From contig DATHET010000253.1 in NCBI GenBank assembly GCA_035490315.1, positions 1 through 17,401 on the forward strand: DNA of 17,401 nt, in the 5' to 3' direction. Shown here piece by piece: positions 5,467 to 13,821 of the stretch. Made by a program: the position numbers and the translations under genes. Below the pieces are notes generated by a model. The model saw only the letters and a program-made list of their open reading frames with translations. It did no database searches and had not been told where the DNA came from. Each line of letters begins with the position of its first letter. Position 1 is the stretch's first letter. Origin of the DNA: JADJQU01 sp035490315. GTDB taxonomy: Bacteria; Planctomycetota; UBA1135; GCA-002686595.

Positions 5467-6879
5467 TCAGGATTTGCGCGCCGCGCGCGCGGCGGGGATC
5501 GCCGGCTTGACTTGCAAAGCCGCCTCGGCCTTGTGGCGCAGTTCCTCGCGCAGCTCGGCCAGCTCAGTCTCCTTGCGGTCGGCGTAGCGCTGGATCGCGC
5601 TCTCGCCTTCCTGGGCCGTCGCCAGCTGGCTCGAGAGCGTCTCGATGCGCTGCTTGAAACGCTCGCGGTCGAGCGCGGAACGCGCGCAGCTCTCCTCGAT
5701 CTTCTCCAGCTCGCCTCGCGCCACGGCGAGCTCGCGCTCGAAGACCGTGCGCGCCGCCTCGGCCTTGGCTGCCGCGGCTAGGGCCTGCTTCAGTTTTTCC
5801 TCGTAGCTGGTCTTCAAGCTCGTTTCGGCCGCATCCCGCTTCGTCGTCTCGTTGGCGAGGTCGCGGGCGGCGGCGGTCTGCGCCGCTTCCAGCTCCTTGC
5901 GCAAGCCGGCAAGCTCGAGGGCTGCAGCGCTTGCCGCCTTCGCCGCGGCTTCCTCCACCTCGGCGACGCGTTTCTCGAAGGGCACGAGCCGCTCGGACTC
6001 GAGCTTGGAGCGGGCGGCCTCGGCGGCCTTGGTCGAGGCGAGCTCGCGCGCGCTCTTCGCCTCGGCCTGCTCGCGCGCGACCGTCGCGTTCAGTTTCACG
6101 ATCGCGCCTTCGTGCTCCGTGATGCGAGCGCGCAGGGTCTTCACTTCTGCGATTTCCTTCTGGAGCTTCTCGTTGTCGCGCCGGGCCGCGGTCAATTCCT
6201 CGCGCAGCGTCGCCTGGTCGCGCAGCGAAGTCTCCACGCGCTCCTCGGCGGCAGCACGACCGCGGGCCGATCCCTCGGCTTGCAGGCGAGCGGTCTCGAT
6301 CGCTTGCGCGGCGCCGGCGGAAGTCTTGCGCTCTTCCTCGAGGCTGGTCTTGAACTCGCGCTCGCGCGCGGCCTGGCTGGCGCGCAGGTCCAGGATGGAG
6401 CGCTGCGTCTCGGCCAGCGTGCGCGCGCTCTCGGAGAGCTGCGACTCGAGCTGTGCCTGTTTCGATTTTTCCACGCGCAGCGCCTGCTCGCCGGCGCGCA
6501 CCGCGTCCTCGAGCGAGCGCGAGCGCTCCAGCGCCTGGGCGTGGCGCGCGCGATGCTCCTCGGCCTCGCGCTCGAGGCGCGAAGCGAGGCGCGCGACCTC
6601 GACGCCGCTGGGATGAGCCTCGGCCGGCGCCGAGTCGATCGCCGCGACGTCGCTGCGCAGTCGCCACACGTCCTCGAGATCGAGCGCCGCTTGCGCTTCA
6701 CCCGCGCGCACCACGGTGTGGACCTTGACACCGGCGGCTGCAGCGCGTCGCTTGAGCTCCTCCTCGTCGACTCCGACTGCAGCAGCGGCAGCCTTGAGTC
6801 GGACCAGTGTTCCAGGCTCGGTCGGGGGCGGCGGGGTCGTGCGGGAAGCGGACGGTGCAGTCTGGGAGGGGCGCGCCAT
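5467..6879 (-). CDS. long coiled-coil protein with small N-terminal helical, possibly DNA-binding, domain
   Basis: 470 residues. After a Pro/Thr-rich start (about 9-22), residues 24-75 form a compact helical segment, VRLKAAAAAVGVDEEELKRR...GVKVHTVV...LDLEDVWRL, that resembles an excisionase/MerR-like winged helix or the IF2 N-terminal helical domain. From about 88 to 445 the sequence is nearly continuous heptad repeat rich in Ala, Glu, Arg, Lys and Gln. The tail (PAIPAARAARKS) is basic. There is no signal peptide or membrane segment, so it is probably cytoplasmic. A DNA-binding head with a long coil recalls KfrA- or SMC-like architecture, but function is unknown. I chose ATG 6879 because TATCCT ends 7 nt before it; an in-frame ATG at 6915 would add 12 residues. 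It is divergent from the ankyrin gene and convergent with the 4020-5270 gene. Confidence 0.8.
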   Translation of the reverse strand: MARPSQTAPSASRTTPPPPTEPGTLVRLKAAAAAVGVDEEELKRRAAAAGVKVHTVVRAGEAQAALDLEDVWRLRSDVAAIDSAPAEAHPSGVEVARLASRLEREAEEHRARHAQALERSRSLEDAVRAGEQALRVEKSKQAQLESQLSESARTLAETQRSILDLRASQAAREREFKTSLEEERKTSAGAAQAIETARLQAEGSARGRAAAEERVETSLRDQATLREELTAARRDNEKLQKEIAEVKTLRARITEHEGAIVKLNATVAREQAEAKSARELASTKAAEAARSKLESERLVPFEKRVAEVEEAAAKAASAAALELAGLRKELEAAQTAAARDLANETTKRDAAETSLKTSYEEKLKQALAAAAKAEAARTVFERELAVARGELEKIEESCARSALDRERFKQRIETLSSQLATAQEGESAIQRYADRKETELAELREELRHKAEAALQVKPAIPAARAARKS

Positions 6880-6886
6880 GGCGGAA

Positions 6887-6892
6887 AGGATA
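6887..6892 (-). promoter_or_regulatory. -10 box (TATCCT) for a leaderless coiled-coil gene
   Basis: On the minus strand TATCCT is followed by 7 nt and then ATG 6879. No Shine-Dalgarno is present. The box decides between the 6879 and 6915 starts. No clear -35 hexamer is seen. Confidence 0.5.
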
Positions 6893-6949
6893 ACGGTCGC
6901 GGGCCTTCTGGCCATCGCTCGATTGACTCGGAAGGCTTCGCATTCCCGT

Positions 6950-6955
6950 TAGAAT
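6950..6955 (+). promoter_or_regulatory. -10 box (TAGAAT) for the leaderless ankyrin gene
   Basis: TAGAAT matches TATAAT at 5 of 6 and ends 7 nt before the GTG at 6963. TTGACT at 6923-6928 resembles a -35 but the 21-nt spacer is long. Together with 6887-6892 it makes a compact divergent promoter region. Confidence 0.55.
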
Positions 6956-6962
6956 TCCCGCT

Positions 6963-7733
6963 GTGGATCCCACTTCTGAGCTCTTCGCCTCGGTCGATCG
7001 CGGCGATGTCCCGGCGGTCGCCCGGCTGCTGGAGTCCGATCCTTCCGCGGTCCACGCGCAGTTTCACGGCGCGACGGCGTTGCATCACGCGGCTGCCCGC
7101 GGGGATCTCGCGATGTTGGGCCTTTTGATCGAGCGCGGCGCCAGTCTCGAGCAGGCCGACGACAGCGGCTCGACGGCCCTCGGCTGGGCCACGGACGAGC
7201 AGTGCGACGCCGCCGTCGACCTGTTGCTGGCCCAGGGCGCGCGCGCGGGCGCCGTGGACCTGGCCGCGCGCGGAAAGACCGCGGAGTTGGCTCGGGCGCT
7301 CGACGAAGCGCCCTGGATGCTCGGCCAGCGCACGACCCAGGGCACGCCGCTGCATGCCGCGGTGCGCCGCGGGCGCGACGGGGCCGCCAGGTTGCTCCTG
7401 GCTCGCGGTGCCGACCCCTCGGAGCGCGACGAAGAGGGCCTGACGGCGCTGGAGCTGGCCCAGCGCTCGGGCCAGCGGAACCTGGTCGACCTGATCGAGC
7501 ACAGCCAGGGCACAGGAACGGGCACCGACCGAGGAGAGGAGACCGCAAGTCTGGTCGCCGCCTCGAGCTACCGCTGCGGCGCCTGCTCGGAAGAGATCGT
7601 GATCGATGTCGACCGCACCCAGGGCGAGGAGCAGCGCCTGGTCGAAGACTGTCCGGTGTGCTGCCGAGCCAACGTGATCGACGTGCGCTTCGAGCGCGAC
7701 GGTGCCGCCACGGCCCACGCGGAGCTCGAATGA
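6963..7733 (+). CDS. ankyrin-repeat protein fused to a C-terminal CPXCG zinc-ribbon-like domain
   Basis: 256 residues. Ankyrin-like repeats cover about 2-180: GATALHHAAARGDLAMLGLLIERGA (split here as GATALHHAAARGD near 36-48), TPLHAAVRRGRDGAARLLLARGA near 128-150, and a degenerate repeat between them. Ankyrin stacks bind other proteins. After a Gly/Thr linker (182-195), residues 203-246 match the Cys-rich CPXCG family: YRCGACSEEIVIDVD, then VEDCPVCCRANVIDV. Cys205, Cys208, Cys230 and Cys233/234 probably bind one zinc. CPXCG proteins are usually short stand-alone proteins of unknown function, so the fusion is unusual. There is no signal peptide, so it is cytoplasmic. GTG 6963 is chosen because it lies 7 nt after TAGAAT and no Shine-Dalgarno or nearby ATG is in frame. 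The 3' neighbour is convergent. Confidence 0.88.
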   Translation: MDPTSELFASVDRGDVPAVARLLESDPSAVHAQFHGATALHHAAARGDLAMLGLLIERGASLEQADDSGSTALGWATDEQCDAAVDLLLAQGARAGAVDLAARGKTAELARALDEAPWMLGQRTTQGTPLHAAVRRGRDGAARLLLARGADPSERDEEGLTALELAQRSGQRNLVDLIEHSQGTGTGTDRGEETASLVAASSYRCGACSEEIVIDVDRTQGEEQRLVEDCPVCCRANVIDVRFERDGAATAHAELE

Positions 7734-7735
7734 TG

Positions 7736-7931
7736 CTGCCCCGCATGATTGTGCGTGGCCTGGAGGCCCATAGGCTGCCCGCGGCCCGCCCAGGCGGCTT
7801 CCGACGCTGATCCTGGCTTGTCGGCGCCGGCTCGGGAGCAGTCGGCCAGAGGCGGACGCGGCCGGTACCCCCTCTCCAGTTCAGCGCGGGCGGTCGCCCG
7901 GCCGAGAGCCATGCACAATCATGCGGGGCAG
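7736..7931. repeat. 196-bp element bounded by 24-bp inverted repeats, between convergent genes
   Basis: The left arm (7736-7759, starting CTGCCCCGCATGATTG) and the right arm (7908-7931) are reverse complements at 23 of 24 positions. The element begins 2 nt after the ankyrin stop and ends 5 nt before the C25 stop, filling the convergent gap. The 148-bp interior has no plausible gene and contains GC-rich nested palindromes such as CGGGCG-GT-CGCCCG. There is no obvious target-site duplication. It could be a MITE-like element, a bidirectional 3'-end structure, or a pair of recombination sites. Confidence 0.8.
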
Positions 7932-7936
7932 TTTCA

Positions 7937-9250
7937 CTAGAGAGGCAGGGTCGGGTCGCCGAGGAAGACGAACTTCATGCCCTGGAAGAAGATGCTCGGC
8001 GGGTACCAATCGTCGGTGGGCGTCAGGGCGAAGAGCTTCTCGCGCTCGACATACTGGGCCTGAGCCAGGCGCCAGGCGTCGCCGACCCGCGGCGCGGCGT
8101 CGGTTCGCAGCGCTGCCTGGAAAGCGTCGAGCAGGCTCAGGGCGCAGGGCTGGGCCCCGGTGTCGCAGCCGATGTAGACCAGAGCTCCGCCGGTCGGCGA
8201 TCGCACGAGCTCCGCGCCGAAGCCCGTCGAGTCGAAGGCTCCCGGCTGCAGCCAGTGGGGCGGCGGGGGCGGCGAGGTGAACTGCTCGCCCGCGTTCGTG
8301 CCGCGGTGGGGGATGCCCGCCTCGTCGAGATAGGCCTGGTAAGGCGGCTCGTTGACGAAGTGGGCCGTGCTACAGCCGATCGAAAGGAAAACCGCCGGCG
8401 GAGCCGAGGCGAGGGCCAGGCGCTCGGTGTTGCCCAGGCAAAGATGCCAGCCCTGGTCGCTGCCGTGGCCGAGGTGCAGGGCGAGATCGGTGCGAGTCTG
8501 CAGGCTGGCCAGGGTCCGCGCCGGCGAGGGCGCGCTGGCCTCGTCGCCGTAGATCTGGCCCTCGACCTCGAAGCCGCGCGAGCCGAGGCTCTCGAGCATC
8601 GCCCGCGCATTGGCTCGCGCGTCGATCCAGCCATCGGCGTGCACGATCAGGACGCGCGGTTTTTCCCTGGCGACGTGAGCGAGGGTCTTCGTCGCGACCA
8701 GCGCGGCTTCCTCGGGCGAGTGGACCGGCCAGCGGCCGACCGCGATCTCCGGTGCGTAGGAAACGGAGTCGAAGTTGATCGGATCGTGCTTGTTGCTCTC
8801 GCCGCGCACCTCGCCGAAGTAGCGCGCGTGGAATCCTTCGCGCATCCCGTTCCAGTCGTCGAAGGTCCCGTCGGTCTTCGCGAGGTCGGCGTAGTAGAGG
8901 TCGCTGGCGTAGAAGGCGTAGTTGTTCGCCGCGGGCGTGGTGCGATCGAGCACCATGAAGCGCACCGGGAAAGTGTCCGCATCGCCGACGAGCAGTGCGT
9001 AGCCGAGCGAACCGGACTTCCAGCGTGAATACAGGGCGCGCTTGATGCGCTCCGGCGGATCGCGCAAATCGCCGCCGTCCGCGGGATCCGCGCGGACCAG
9101 GTCCTCGATGGCCGCGAACTCGACCGGCATCTCCTTCCCTCGCGCATCGAGGAATGCCTGCAGCCCCGGCTGGAAGCTCGCGGGAGCGACGACCACCAAT
9201 CCGCGCGCGGGAGTCGTCTGCAACAGGGCGAGGAAAGCGAGAGTGATCAT
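7937..9250 (-). CDS. secreted peptidase C25 (gingipain-type cysteine protease)
   Basis: 437 residues. Gingipain-type enzymes are caspase-fold cysteine endopeptidases acting outside the cytoplasm. Residues 1-17 form a short signal peptide (MITLAFLALLQTTPARG). The C25 domain shows GYALLVGDADTFPVRFMV (83-100), YAFYASDLYYADL with Asp-rich DGTFDDWNG (111-135), SYAPEIAVGRWPV (164-176), the catalytic His262 in LHLGHGSDQGWH, and the catalytic Cys293 in FLSIGCSTAHF. FVFLGDPTLPL ends the protein, as in many C25 enzymes, but there is no C-terminal sorting domain beyond it. ATG 9250 is preceded by TAGGGT ending 7 nt upstream, so it is probably leaderless; the longer in-frame extension to 9547 lies antisense to the neighbour and looks non-coding. 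Substrate specificity is not readable. It is divergent from the DUF885 gene. Confidence 0.88.
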   Translation of the reverse strand: MITLAFLALLQTTPARGLVVVAPASFQPGLQAFLDARGKEMPVEFAAIEDLVRADPADGGDLRDPPERIKRALYSRWKSGSLGYALLVGDADTFPVRFMVLDRTTPAANNYAFYASDLYYADLAKTDGTFDDWNGMREGFHARYFGEVRGESNKHDPINFDSVSYAPEIAVGRWPVHSPEEAALVATKTLAHVAREKPRVLIVHADGWIDARANARAMLESLGSRGFEVEGQIYGDEASAPSPARTLASLQTRTDLALHLGHGSDQGWHLCLGNTERLALASAPPAVFLSIGCSTAHFVNEPPYQAYLDEAGIPHRGTNAGEQFTSPPPPPHWLQPGAFDSTGFGAELVRSPTGGALVYIGCDTGAQPCALSLLDAFQAALRTDAAPRVGDAWRLAQAQYVEREKLFALTPTDDWYPPSIFFQGMKFVFLGDPTLPL

Positions 9251-9257
9251 CGCGAAC

Positions 9258-9263
9258 ACCCTA
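9258..9263 (-). promoter_or_regulatory. -10 box (TAGGGT) for the leaderless C25 peptidase gene
   Basis: On the minus strand TAGGGT is followed by 7 nt and ATG 9250. It lies in the 67-bp gap between the divergent C25 and DUF885 genes, so upstream promoter elements must extend toward the neighbour's coding region. Confidence 0.45.
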
Positions 9264-9296
9264 CCAGCAGGATGGAAGTGGCGCGCCCGCGCCGTG

Positions 9297-9314
9297 CCTG
9301 GTACCAAGACCAGG
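9297..9314 (+). promoter_or_regulatory. inverted repeat overlapping the ribosome-binding region of the DUF885 gene
   Basis: CCTGGT (9297-9302) and ACCAGG (9309-9314) are perfect complements around ACCAAG, ending 3 nt before ATG 9318. As RNA the hairpin would hide the only Shine-Dalgarno-like bases (AGGA, 9312-9315). As DNA it could be an operator in the divergent gap. Confidence 0.35.
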
Positions 9315-9317
9315 ACC

Positions 9318-11153
<1,836 letters not shown>

Positions 11154-11163
11154 TCGATCGGCT

Positions 11164-12051
11164 TCACTGCATCCACGCGGGAGCGCTGCGCAGCTTGATC
11201 CAGCGTTGTGTGAGTGGATGTACGAAGCTCAGCGCGGCGGCGTGGAGGAAATACCCGCCTTCGCCGGGCTTCGCATCGCTCTTCGCCCGACCGCCGGGGC
11301 CGAAGAGGGGATCGCCGACGATCGGTGCGCCTAGGGCAGCGAGGTGCACGCGGATCTGGTCGGCGCGGCCGGTGATTGGTTGAGCGGCGACGAGCGTGCA
11401 GTCGCGCTCGAAGTCGCGGCGCAGGACGCGCAGGCGCGTCAGCGCCGCTTTGCCCGAGGGGTGCGCGACGTGGATGTGCATCGGTCCGTGCGGCACGCGC
11501 AGGATCGGATGGCGCGCGATGGCGGAGCTCGGCAGTCCGGTGCCTTGCGCGAGGGCGAGGTAGGTCTTGCGCGGCTCGAAGGCGCGAAACTGTCGGGACA
11601 ATTCCGCGCGCGCCGCTTCGCTCTTGCCGAAGAGGATCAAGCCCGAAGTTCCGCGCCCGAGGCGATGGATCGGCGATGCCTCGGTGCGCGTCACATCGCT
11701 CGAGCGGACAAGATGCAGCAGAGTGCGCTCGAAAAACGGGCCGGCGGGAAGCACCTGCAGACCCGCGGGTTTGGACACGACGAGCACTTCCTCGTCCTCG
11801 AAGGCGACCGCGAACTCGAGCGGAGCCTCGGGCTCGCTCCAGGGCGCGCGGTGGTATTCGAGCTCGTCGCCGGCGCGCAGCACATCGTCCGCTCCAGCGG
11901 TGCGGCCGTTGACTCGCACGCGACCTTCCGCGAGCGAGACGGCCCATTGCTCGTTCGTCGAATGCGCGAAGCGCGCTGCGTGGTAATCGAGCACGCTCCT
12001 GCCCGCGCTGTCCGGCTTCACGCGATCGCGGTAGACGTAGCCGGAGTTCAC
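11164..12051 (-). CDS. RluA-type pseudouridine synthase, catalytic Asp replaced by Gly
   Basis: 295 residues. About 18-68 form an S4 RNA-binding domain (SLAEGRVRVNGRTAG...DELEYHRAP). About 82-285 form the RluA-type catalytic fold: DEEVLVVSKPAGLQVLP, PIHRLGRGTSGLILFGKS, KTYLAL with the conserved Tyr164, and ITGRADQIRVHLAALGAPIVGDPLFG. The enzyme would isomerise uridine in rRNA or tRNA. The motif normally reads HRLD, and its Asp is the nucleophile; here codon 132 is GGG, Gly, a two-base change from GAC. Everything else is intact. It may belong to a divergent HRLG subgroup or be a binding-only protein. The GTG start overlaps the upstream gene's TGA (GTGA, 12051-12048), so translation is coupled. 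A longer upstream frame would overlap that gene heavily and is not favoured. Confidence 0.87.
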   Translation of the reverse strand: MNSGYVYRDRVKPDSAGRSVLDYHAARFAHSTNEQWAVSLAEGRVRVNGRTAGADDVLRAGDELEYHRAPWSEPEAPLEFAVAFEDEEVLVVSKPAGLQVLPAGPFFERTLLHLVRSSDVTRTEASPIHRLGRGTSGLILFGKSEAARAELSRQFRAFEPRKTYLALAQGTGLPSSAIARHPILRVPHGPMHIHVAHPSGKAALTRLRVLRRDFERDCTLVAAQPITGRADQIRVHLAALGAPIVGDPLFGPGGRAKSDAKPGEGGYFLHAAALSFVHPLTQRWIKLRSAPAWMQ

Positions 12052-13763
12052 GGTGCCTTCGCTCGCTTGCGCTGTCCGATCGGAAGCACCACGTCAGTTG
12101 CACCCTGGGCCACCGTGATCGGCTGTCGAACTGCGGCACCGCGCGAACCCGCAAGAATGTTGATCGTCAATTCGTTGGACCAGCCGCGAAGCTCGAAGGC
12201 GCCGAGGTCGTCGGAGTCGCAAAGCAAGGCCCGTCCGATGCCCAGTGCGCGGGCAGGATCCACGAGCTCGACGGCGCGCGGCACGGGCTGGCCGTTCTCG
12301 TCGACGACACGACCGCTCGCGAGCAACCTCGGTTCTTGGAGGAGCCACAGCCCGAGTGGGTTGCCCGCGCGCTTCACTTCGATGGATCTCACCGCGCCGA
12401 GCGGCCGCTTCTCATCGATGTCGCGCACCAGGAGCGTGCCTTCTCCGTCGCCGGGAAGCTCGTCCTTCAGAGTCAGCGCGAATTTTCCCGACTCATCGGT
12501 GATCACATTCAGCTGGAACTGCCTCGAACCCCAGGTTCCTTGCACGGCGCCGACGCACTCGAGTTCGTGGAACTTCAATGGCCCCTGCTCGGATTCCGCG
12601 CGACCGGTCAGCGTCGCATGAGTGACGGCGAGCCTGGCTTCAAGCACAACGCGCGTTCCCCCTACCTGCGGTCCTTGGCCCCGGACTTCCAGGTCGGGTT
12701 CGAGCCATGGGATGGTGACGCGTGCATTTAGAGAAAGCCCCAGCCCGACGCACTTGAAGACTGCCACGCCGGATCCGATCGAGATCGACTCGGAAGGATT
12801 GTTCTCGAGAGCGACCCGGTCCTGCGCCGATTCCAGGCTCACTTCCGCTTCACCTTCGAAGCGTGATCCGTCTGGATTGAGGACGCGAACTTCGATCGAT
12901 CCCTGAGCAGGGAGAACGAGTTGAATCGGTTCCTTGGGAAGCGAACTCAAGTCGACCACCACCCGCAGGCTTTCGGGAAAAGCGCCGGTCAGGGATACGA
13001 CGTATTCACCATCGTTGGCTTTCAGGGGACCCAACTCCGCGATCCCCTCGCGTCCACTCGTTGTCGCGCTGAACCCAAAATCCAGGACGCGCTGGACCTT
13101 CCGATTAATCGAGAGGTCGACTCCGCTGCGAGGCTTTCCGCTCGAATCGATGACTTGCGCGCGCACGAAGACTGCAGGTTCGCAATGGATGGTCCTCGAT
13201 TCGTTTTGCCCGGGAACGACGTCGAAGTCCTCTCCACCAGATTCTTGAGGAGTGATCGCCATCGTGACGAGCCTGCCCGCTTCGACGAGGATGCGGACAC
13301 GGCCGGAGTCGTCCGTGATTGCACGTCGTCCCACCAGGCGCATTTCGGCGAGGTTGAAGCCCCTCCCGAACATGCGTTGGACCAGAGATGTCTCGAAGTC
13401 CGCCCCTTCGAAGTACAAGACCTCGCAGCCCGTGATCGGAGACTGTTCGGTTTTTCGCAGCACGAGAATCTCGACGGCCACCTGCTCGCCGTGGTCGCGC
13501 TCGATTTCCTGACGTCCCACTCGCACCGGCTCGGCGAGCCCAGGTTGCGTCGGCGGATCCTTCGGCGCTGGAATCGGCGACGGACTCACGTCCTCTCTGC
13601 TCGGCACGGACTCGCTCGTCGATGGATCGCGAGCGACTTCGACACCAGAGTTCGGCGTGCGTCCATGCAGGCCGATCCAGAGCGCGCAAGCCAGAGCCAC
13701 GAGCATCGCCCCGACGATCAACGCCAGCAGCCAGCTGCGACGAGTCCGCTGCGGAGTCTGCAT
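12048..13763 (-). CDS. membrane-anchored protein with carboxypeptidase-regulatory-like beta domains
   Basis: 571 residues. RRSWLLALIVGAMLVALACA (about 9-30) is a single N-terminal membrane anchor. A Pro/Ser-rich linker follows to about 78, then a beta-rich exterior part. Repeated patterns such as ITDDSGRVRILVEAG, VIDSSGKPRSGVDLSI, VITDESGKFALTL and, near 480-530, ASGRVVDENGQPVPRAVELV with DLGAFELRGW are typical of carboxypeptidase regulatory-like (transthyretin/Ig-like) domains. No catalytic motif is seen, so I infer a structural or binding role in the periplasm or at the surface. By eye its codons are less GC-biased than the flanking genes, which might reflect transfer or weak expression. 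It follows the acylase gene by 58 nt on the same strand, has its own TAGAAT box inside a palindrome, and is translationally coupled to the pseudouridine synthase gene. Confidence 0.78.
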   Translation of the reverse strand: MQTPQRTRRSWLLALIVGAMLVALACALWIGLHGRTPNSGVEVARDPSTSESVPSREDVSPSPIPAPKDPPTQPGLAEPVRVGRQEIERDHGEQVAVEILVLRKTEQSPITGCEVLYFEGADFETSLVQRMFGRGFNLAEMRLVGRRAITDDSGRVRILVEAGRLVTMAITPQESGGEDFDVVPGQNESRTIHCEPAVFVRAQVIDSSGKPRSGVDLSINRKVQRVLDFGFSATTSGREGIAELGPLKANDGEYVVSLTGAFPESLRVVVDLSSLPKEPIQLVLPAQGSIEVRVLNPDGSRFEGEAEVSLESAQDRVALENNPSESISIGSGVAVFKCVGLGLSLNARVTIPWLEPDLEVRGQGPQVGGTRVVLEARLAVTHATLTGRAESEQGPLKFHELECVGAVQGTWGSRQFQLNVITDESGKFALTLKDELPGDGEGTLLVRDIDEKRPLGAVRSIEVKRAGNPLGLWLLQEPRLLASGRVVDENGQPVPRAVELVDPARALGIGRALLCDSDDLGAFELRGWSNELTINILAGSRGAAVRQPITVAQGATDVVLPIGQRKRAKAP

Positions 13764-13764
13764 G

Positions 13765-13788
13765 GGCCTGCGATTCTAAGCGCAGGCC
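13765..13788 (-). promoter_or_regulatory. palindrome enclosing a -10 box just upstream of the 13763 start
   Basis: GGCCTGCG (13765-13772) and CGCAGGCC (13781-13788) are perfect complements around an 8-nt spacer. On the minus strand the spacer reads CTTAGAAT, so TAGAAT (13773-13778) sits at its centre, 9 nt before ATG 13763. It fits an operator laid over a promoter with a 2-3 nt leader. It could instead be a terminator or processing hairpin for acylase mRNA ending at 13822. Confidence 0.5.
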
Positions 13789-13821
13789 TCGGCGCTCCGC
13801 CGAAATCCGCCCCTCAGCCGC

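Noticed and set aside
5429..5487. 14-bp direct repeat TTGCGCGCCGCGCG at 5429 and 5474
   Set aside because: Low-complexity GC-rich sequence; a chance repeat is likely and the second copy is inside coding sequence.
9042..9317. DUF885 start at 9042
   Set aside because: This part is antisense to the C25 gene and lacks protein-like features; the signal sequence begins at 9318.
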